A stretch of 64,000 nucleotides of DNA from Paenibacillus polymyxa (GTDB lineage Bacteria > Bacillota > Bacilli > Paenibacillales > Paenibacillaceae). Position numbers and translations under genes: made by a program. Positions 60,574 through 64,000 of this stretch are shown in pieces (within the stretch, counting starts at the first letter, position 1; every line of letters begins with the position of its first letter). The notes beneath the pieces are model-generated. The model searched no databases, was not told the origin of the DNA, and saw only the letters and a list, made by a program, of their open reading frames with translations. The stretch is taken from positions 2,547,501 through 2,611,500 of the forward strand of contig NZ_CP049783.1 in NCBI RefSeq assembly GCF_015710975.1, read 5' to 3'.

Positions 60574-61303
60574 ACTGACCTCCTCCTTGACCTCCTTCAC
60601 CACCACCTTGTTCTCCTTCACCACCATCACCATCTTGCTTTTGATCCCCGGATCCACCTTGCTCTCCGCCTTTTTTCTCAACCTTAGGTTGAAGTTCTTC
60701 TTGCACAACAGTTTTGAGTAAATTCATGACCTCAAGCCGAAAAATCGGATTCTGCATAGCATCATGCATGACTGTCATAGATTGTTTGCGATATTCCGGG
60801 GTTTTAGTTAAGTCCATATACATCTTGGTCAGTTCTGGCGATTTTAGCATCTCTTCAATTGATTTTTGGTAAGAAGGGTCTTTTATAAGCTGCATATGAA
60901 GCTGTTTGCTTTGACTGTTGATGGCTTTGGCAAATTCTCCGGCAAAACGCGGATCAGTCATAATTTTTTCGATTTCTTTTTTATATTCAGGTGAGATCAA
61001 AGTATCTTTTACTGCAATTTTCATCTGTTCAGCGGATTGTGTGGACATAAGCATTTTCATTCCCATGCTGCCTCCAGATCCACCTCCTCCACCACTTTGA
61101 CCGGATTGTCCCTCTTTTTCCCCGGTTAAGGCTTCTTCTACGGCTTTTTTTCCATCATCACTTTTCAGGATATCAACCACCATCGTTTTCATCTCTTTAT
61201 AACTGTTCTGGGGAGGTGCAGAACCCTGATCCGAGCCGCAGCCGCTCAGTGCAACGCCCAGTACGCATACCATGCTAACAAATCGCAAACGAGTCCAATT
61301 CAT
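60572..61303 (-). CDS. gerD: GerD, spore germination lipoprotein
   Basis: A 243-residue lipoprotein with an N-terminal signal and lipobox (VALSGC, cysteine near residue 22). In Bacillus GerD sits in the inner spore membrane and gathers germinant receptors into the germinosome. The middle is helical with repeated MxxxxxSPE/DPRF-type patterns, and the C-terminal 35 residues are very rich in Gly, Glu, Asp and Gln. A GAGGAAT-type site precedes the ATG. Minus strand, converging on salA; candidate sigma-G promoter upstream. Confidence 0.9.
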   Translation of the reverse strand: MNWTRLRFVSMVCVLGVALSGCGSDQGSAPPQNSYKEMKTMVVDILKSDDGKKAVEEALTGEKEGQSGQSGGGGGSGGSMGMKMLMSTQSAEQMKIAVKDTLISPEYKKEIEKIMTDPRFAGEFAKAINSQSKQLHMQLIKDPSYQKSIEEMLKSPELTKMYMDLTKTPEYRKQSMTVMHDAMQNPIFRLEVMNLLKTVVQEELQPKVEKKGGEQGGSGDQKQDGDGGEGEQGGGEGGQGGGQ

Positions 61304-61334
61304 GGCCGTATTCCTCCTTTATCATGAATGTGGA

Positions 61335-61365
61335 TAGTATGCGGATGATTGGGGAGAAATATGTC
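61335..61365 (-). promoter_or_regulatory. Candidate sigma-G promoter of gerD
   Basis: On the minus strand, CATACTA at 61341-61335 matches the sigma-G -10 consensus, and GACATA at 61365-61360 is a plausible -35 with 18 nt spacing. gerD is sigma-G dependent in B. subtilis, which supports the call. Confidence 0.55.
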
Positions 61366-61409
61366 GAGTTGCTTTTGGTTTTTAGCTGAGAACGATGTAA
61401 AATAACTCC

Positions 61410-62189
61410 TTAAAGACCCAGAGCTTGATCGCGAACCTCTTTACCTTTTACTGTACCTTGTTGAAGCAGTTCGGATACAGTCACAAATTCATAGCCTTGT
61501 GCCCGCAACTTGTCGATAATGATGGGCAACGCTTCATGAGTTTGTTTACAAGAATCACTGGCATGAAGAAGGACGATATCACCGGGATGTGCTTTATTTA
61601 CAACACGGTCGATTATGACCTGCGTACCAGGGTTTTTCCAGTCCAGGGAGTCAGTATCCCATTGAATGGTTTTGTAGCCTAAAGTGCTGGCAACTTGAAG
61701 TACCCTTTTGTCAAAGTCACCATTAGGCATACGGATTAACTTCGGGGATTGTCCAGTCAGCTCGGTTAATGTGGTATGAGCCGTTGAAATCTGCTTACGA
61801 ATCTCTTCATCGCTTAAGCTGCTATAGTTTTCGTGTTTATGGCCATGACTGCCAATCTCAAATCCGCTTTCTTTAATTTGATTCACGAGTTCTGGGTGTG
61901 TTTTGCTCCAAGGGGCAGAAAGAAAAAAGGTGGACTTGGTCACTTTTTTATCTTCGAGAACTTTTAAAATGGGAGCAGTACGCTTATCACCCCAGCTAAT
62001 GTCGAATGTGAGAGCGATCAGCTTTTTATCCGTAGGCACACTGTAAACGGCAGTTGGCGCTTCCTCGGAAAAAACCGTAACATTATCGGTTTCTACATAA
62101 ATGACCCCGGCAGTAAAGACGGCCGCTGCCATTACGATCAAGAATCGTTTAATTTTTTTGCCGTTCAATACATAGAAAAAAGAATTCAT
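61410..62189 (-). CDS. pdaB: PdaB, sporulation polysaccharide deacetylase
   Basis: A 259-residue protein with an N-terminal membrane anchor (about residues 12-35) and a NodB-type deacetylase domain. Motif 1 is LTFDISWGD, with aspartates for metal binding; motif 2 is SHGHKHENYSSLS; RMPNGDFDKR is motif 3 and IVLLHASD motif 5. The Bacillus orthologue is needed for late spore survival. ATG 62189 is preferred to the in-frame ATG 62207 because AAAGGGGC then serves as ribosome site. Confidence 0.92.
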   Translation of the reverse strand: MNSFFYVLNGKKIKRFLIVMAAAVFTAGVIYVETDNVTVFSEEAPTAVYSVPTDKKLIALTFDISWGDKRTAPILKVLEDKKVTKSTFFLSAPWSKTHPELVNQIKESGFEIGSHGHKHENYSSLSDEEIRKQISTAHTTLTELTGQSPKLIRMPNGDFDKRVLQVASTLGYKTIQWDTDSLDWKNPGTQVIIDRVVNKAHPGDIVLLHASDSCKQTHEALPIIIDKLRAQGYEFVTVSELLQQGTVKGKEVRDQALGL

Positions 62190-62284
62190 GGTTAATGCCC
62201 CTTTCATCCTAGAAGTGCTTGTTTACTTAAAGCTATGCCAGGGGTTGTCAATTATTCCATTGGACTAGTAGGAGGAATCAACAA

Positions 62285-62899
62285 ATGGGACTAAGAGCAT
62301 TTTTTTATGATTTACGCACGACAAGACGGCTAATTTTGATCGCTGCACTTTTTTTCTGCGCAAGTATTGTAGTGGGATGGCTAAGTACAGGTGTTATTCA
62401 GTCTATGTTGGCACGACAAATGGAGGGACTGGGGGGAGTGGCACAACGATTGCAGAACTCTGAGCATCCACAATGGAGTTTTTTTGTGTTTATCTTTTTC
62501 AACAATGCAATCAAATGCGTGCTAGTAATATATACCGGAGCTCTTTTTGGAATCGTACCGTTTATATTTTTGATTGTGAACGGAATGGTTTTAGGTTTTG
62601 TAGTACACCTGCAGACAGATATGGGAAGAAGTATGTATGAAATTGTCGTAAAAGGATTATTGCCTCATGGTGTAATTGAATTGCCTGTTTTGATTATCGC
62701 CTGTGCCTTCGGTTTGAAGTTTGGGGTCAATATAATATCTACCCTAGGTACAAGCATAGGACTAAAACGCAAAGGTACTGGCCCATCGTGGGAGGTTTTT
62801 TTGAAACAAACGTTGACCGTGTCAATATGGTCTGTCATCTTTCTATTTATAGCAGCTGCGATTGAGAGCGGCATAACTTATCGTTTATTGTCGCATTAA
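62285..62899 (+). CDS. SpoIIM-family membrane protein
   Basis: A 204-residue membrane protein of the stage II sporulation protein M family (DUF95). It has about five hydrophobic segments and the family landmarks FFNNAIKCVLVIYTGALFGI and KGLLPHGVIELPVLIIACAFGLKFG. SpoIIM proper helps peptidoglycan breakdown during engulfment; this shorter relative near germination genes may have another task. GTAGGAGGAATC precedes the ATG. It is divergent from pdaB; the 95-base gap holds both promoters. Confidence 0.8.
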   Translation: MGLRAFFYDLRTTRRLILIAALFFCASIVVGWLSTGVIQSMLARQMEGLGGVAQRLQNSEHPQWSFFVFIFFNNAIKCVLVIYTGALFGIVPFIFLIVNGMVLGFVVHLQTDMGRSMYEIVVKGLLPHGVIELPVLIIACAFGLKFGVNIISTLGTSIGLKRKGTGPSWEVFLKQTLTVSIWSVIFLFIAAAIESGITYRLLSH

Positions 62900-63094
62900 A
62901 ATAATATGGCCAATTATTTATATATTTCCCGAAAATTGAACATAACAAAGGGGAGAGCGTAAAGAAAAGCATTAAAGATTACTTGGAGTAAGTTTGAAAC
63001 CTTAGCAGTTGAGTTTAAAAACAGGTAAAGTTTGGAACAATTAATTGAGCAAATATAAGTACTATATAATCTGCTGATAAGGGAGTATGGTCAT

Positions 63095-63325
63095 ATGTTG
63101 GGAATGCTGTTTAACGAAAAAGAATGCAAGGAACTTGACTACGTTCTTCGTAAGGAACTAGATGAAATGCTGCTTGATATGAGTGATACCCGATTGGACC
63201 AGGATATCCGTTATGCTATAGCACTTCGATATAAAACAGTTTTCCGCATGTATGCCCGTTTTGCACCCGCCAAGGAACTATCCAAATATGCACGCAGAGG
63301 CCGTGTCCCGCAAACCAAACAATAA
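63095..63325 (+). CDS. Small protein of unknown function, 76 residues
   Basis: I do not recognise a named family, though the sequence looks like a genuine small cytoplasmic protein: acidic helix ECKELDYVLRKELDEMLLDM, then a basic C-terminal half (ALRYKTVFRMYARFAPAKEL and KYARRGRVPQ). GGGAG lies before the ATG, and TATAAT at 63065-63070, with TTAATT 18 nt upstream, may be its promoter. It lies just before the next rRNA operon. Confidence 0.7.
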   Translation: MLGMLFNEKECKELDYVLRKELDEMLLDMSDTRLDQDIRYAIALRYKTVFRMYARFAPAKELSKYARRGRVPQTKQ

Positions 63326-63354
63326 AAAGATAAAGAAGAACTATATCAAACCGA

Positions 63355-63386
63355 GATATCAGGAAGTAAATATACTTTCTGATATC
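63355..63386 (+). repeat. Inverted repeat upstream of the rRNA promoter
   Basis: GATATCAGGAAGTA and TACTTTCTGATATC pair over 14 bases (one G-U) across AATA. A tract of A residues, not T, follows. It ends 10 bases before the -35 box of the first rRNA promoter. Confidence 0.75.
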
Positions 63387-63396
63387 AAAAAAAGTA

Positions 63397-63424
63397 TTGA
63401 CTCTATTCAATATTTATGTTAAAT
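63397..63424 (+). promoter_or_regulatory. rRNA operon promoter 1
   Basis: TTGACT at 63397-63402 and TTAAAT at 63419-63424 are separated by 16 nt, downstream of A-rich DNA that may serve as an UP element. Confidence 0.65.
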
Positions 63425-63478
63425 TAACTTTCGTTCCTTTTTGAAGGATTTGCTCGAAAAAAGAATTAAAAAAAACTC

Positions 63479-63507
63479 TTGCAAAATTCAAAAAGAGATG
63501 ATATATT
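63479..63507 (+). promoter_or_regulatory. rRNA operon promoter 2
   Basis: TTGCAA at 63479-63484 and TATATT at 63502-63507 are 17 nt apart, after an A-rich tract. A boxA-like TGATCTTTGAAAACT near 63563-63577 follows, typical of rRNA leaders and antitermination. Confidence 0.7.
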
Positions 63508-63672
63508 ATAAAAGTCGCCGCTGAGATGCGGTGATGAAGCAAAGTAAGATATAATGAAGGCTTGATCTTTGAAAACTGAACAACGAGTGAGTGAACCGAT
63601 TTTGTTCGCAAAATCAAATAAAGAGATATTTTATCTCGTCAGTTTCAAAATGAGCTAATCGCTCTTTCTATA

Positions 63673-63688
63673 ACCAACTTCGGTTGGT
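63673..63688 (+). other. UUCG-capped hairpin before 16S rRNA
   Basis: ACCAAC-TTCG-GTTGGT forms a perfect six-base stem capped by a UUCG tetraloop immediately before the mature 16S 5' end. It probably assists leader folding or processing. Confidence 0.7.
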
Positions 63689-63689
63689 C

Positions 63690-64000
63690 TTTAATGGAGA
63701 GTTTGATCCTGGCTCAGGACGAACGCTGGCGGCGTGCCTAATACATGCAAGTCGAGCGGGGTTGTTTAGAAGCTTGCTTCTAAACAACCTAGCGGCGGAC
63801 GGGTGAGTAACACGTAGGCAACCTGCCCACAAGACAGGGATAACTACCGGAAACGGTAGCTAATACCCGATACATCCTTTTCCTGCATGGGAGAAGGAGG
63901 AAAGGCGGAGCAATCTGTCACTTGTGGATGGGCCTGCGGCGCATTAGCTAGTTGGTGGGGTAAAGGCCTACCAAGGCGACGATGCGTAGCCGACCTGAGA
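63690..64000 (+). rRNA. 16S ribosomal RNA, 5' part
   Basis: The gene starts near TTAATGGAGAGTTTGATCCTGG, with the universal 27F-type sequence AGAGTTTGATCCTGGCTCAG, and runs off the right edge. The V1 stem loop (TTGTTTAGAAGCTTGCTTCT) and the ACAACCTAGCGGCGGACGGG that follows resemble Paenibacillus polymyxa as I recall it. The exact 5' base is approximate. Confidence 0.96.

Noticed and set aside
62190..62280. Sigma-G-like promoter for pdaB on the minus strand (GGAATA and CATAGCT)
   Set aside because: The spacing is only about 15 nt and the -10 match is poor.

Overview
The window reads as chromosomal DNA of a Paenibacillus, most likely the P. polymyxa group. The partial 16S rRNA at the right end has the V1 stem loop and flanking bases I recall for that group. 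Gene order and protein sequences are those of a spore-forming Bacillota core region (ctsR-clpC, sigH, cwlD, gerD, pdaB). Only sequence reading was used; no database search was run.

Layout. 1-1774 is the 3' end of one rRNA operon (23S tail, 5S, terminator). 1889-3076 is a lone Eis-type acetyltransferase. 3231-8226 is the CtsR heat-shock operon (ctsR-mcsA-mcsB-clpC) with a consensus CtsR operator. 8469-15750 carries radA, disA, pssA, the PIN/TRAM gene yacL, ispD-ispF and gltX. 15757-20930 is a T-box-controlled cysteine block (cysE-cysS) running into mrnC, rlmB, rae1 and sigH. 21151-24757 holds rpmG-secE-nusG-rplKA and rplJL, the latter behind an L10 leader. 24848-38076 holds a methyltransferase gene, rpoB-rpoC, ybxF, rpsL-rpsG-fusA-tuf. 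38253-53540 is the S10/spc/alpha superoperon from rpsJ to rplQ, including secY, adk, infA and rpoA. 53631-55450 is truA-rplM-rpsI. 55499-56506 is a gene-free kilobase. 56507-58527 is cysH-sat (sulfate assimilation). 58596-62899 is sporulation and germination genes (cwlD, salA/mrp, gerD, pdaB, a SpoIIM-like gene). 63095-63325 is a small unnamed gene, followed by promoters, leader and the first 310 bases of the next 16S rRNA gene.

The genes are mostly expression machinery: ribosomal proteins, RNA polymerase subunits alpha, beta and beta', translation factors, Sec translocase core and rRNA modification or processing enzymes, together with stress proteolysis and c-di-AMP synthesis. Control visible in the DNA includes sigma-A-type promoters, a CtsR box, a Cys T-box, an L10 leader with an attenuator, a candidate sigma-G promoter for gerD and many intercistronic hairpins.

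Points deserving attention: rplD is broken by an apparent one-base deletion (likely sequence error, unless real); the map gene between adk and infA has lost its catalytic core in frame; the order differs from B. subtilis by an inserted pssA, inserted cysH-sat, and absence of the ECF-transporter genes between rplQ and truA; and a DnaA-box-like cluster sits in the gene-free stretch after rpsI. I found no CRISPR array, prophage, intact insertion sequence or tRNA gene, and no convincing wholly new system.
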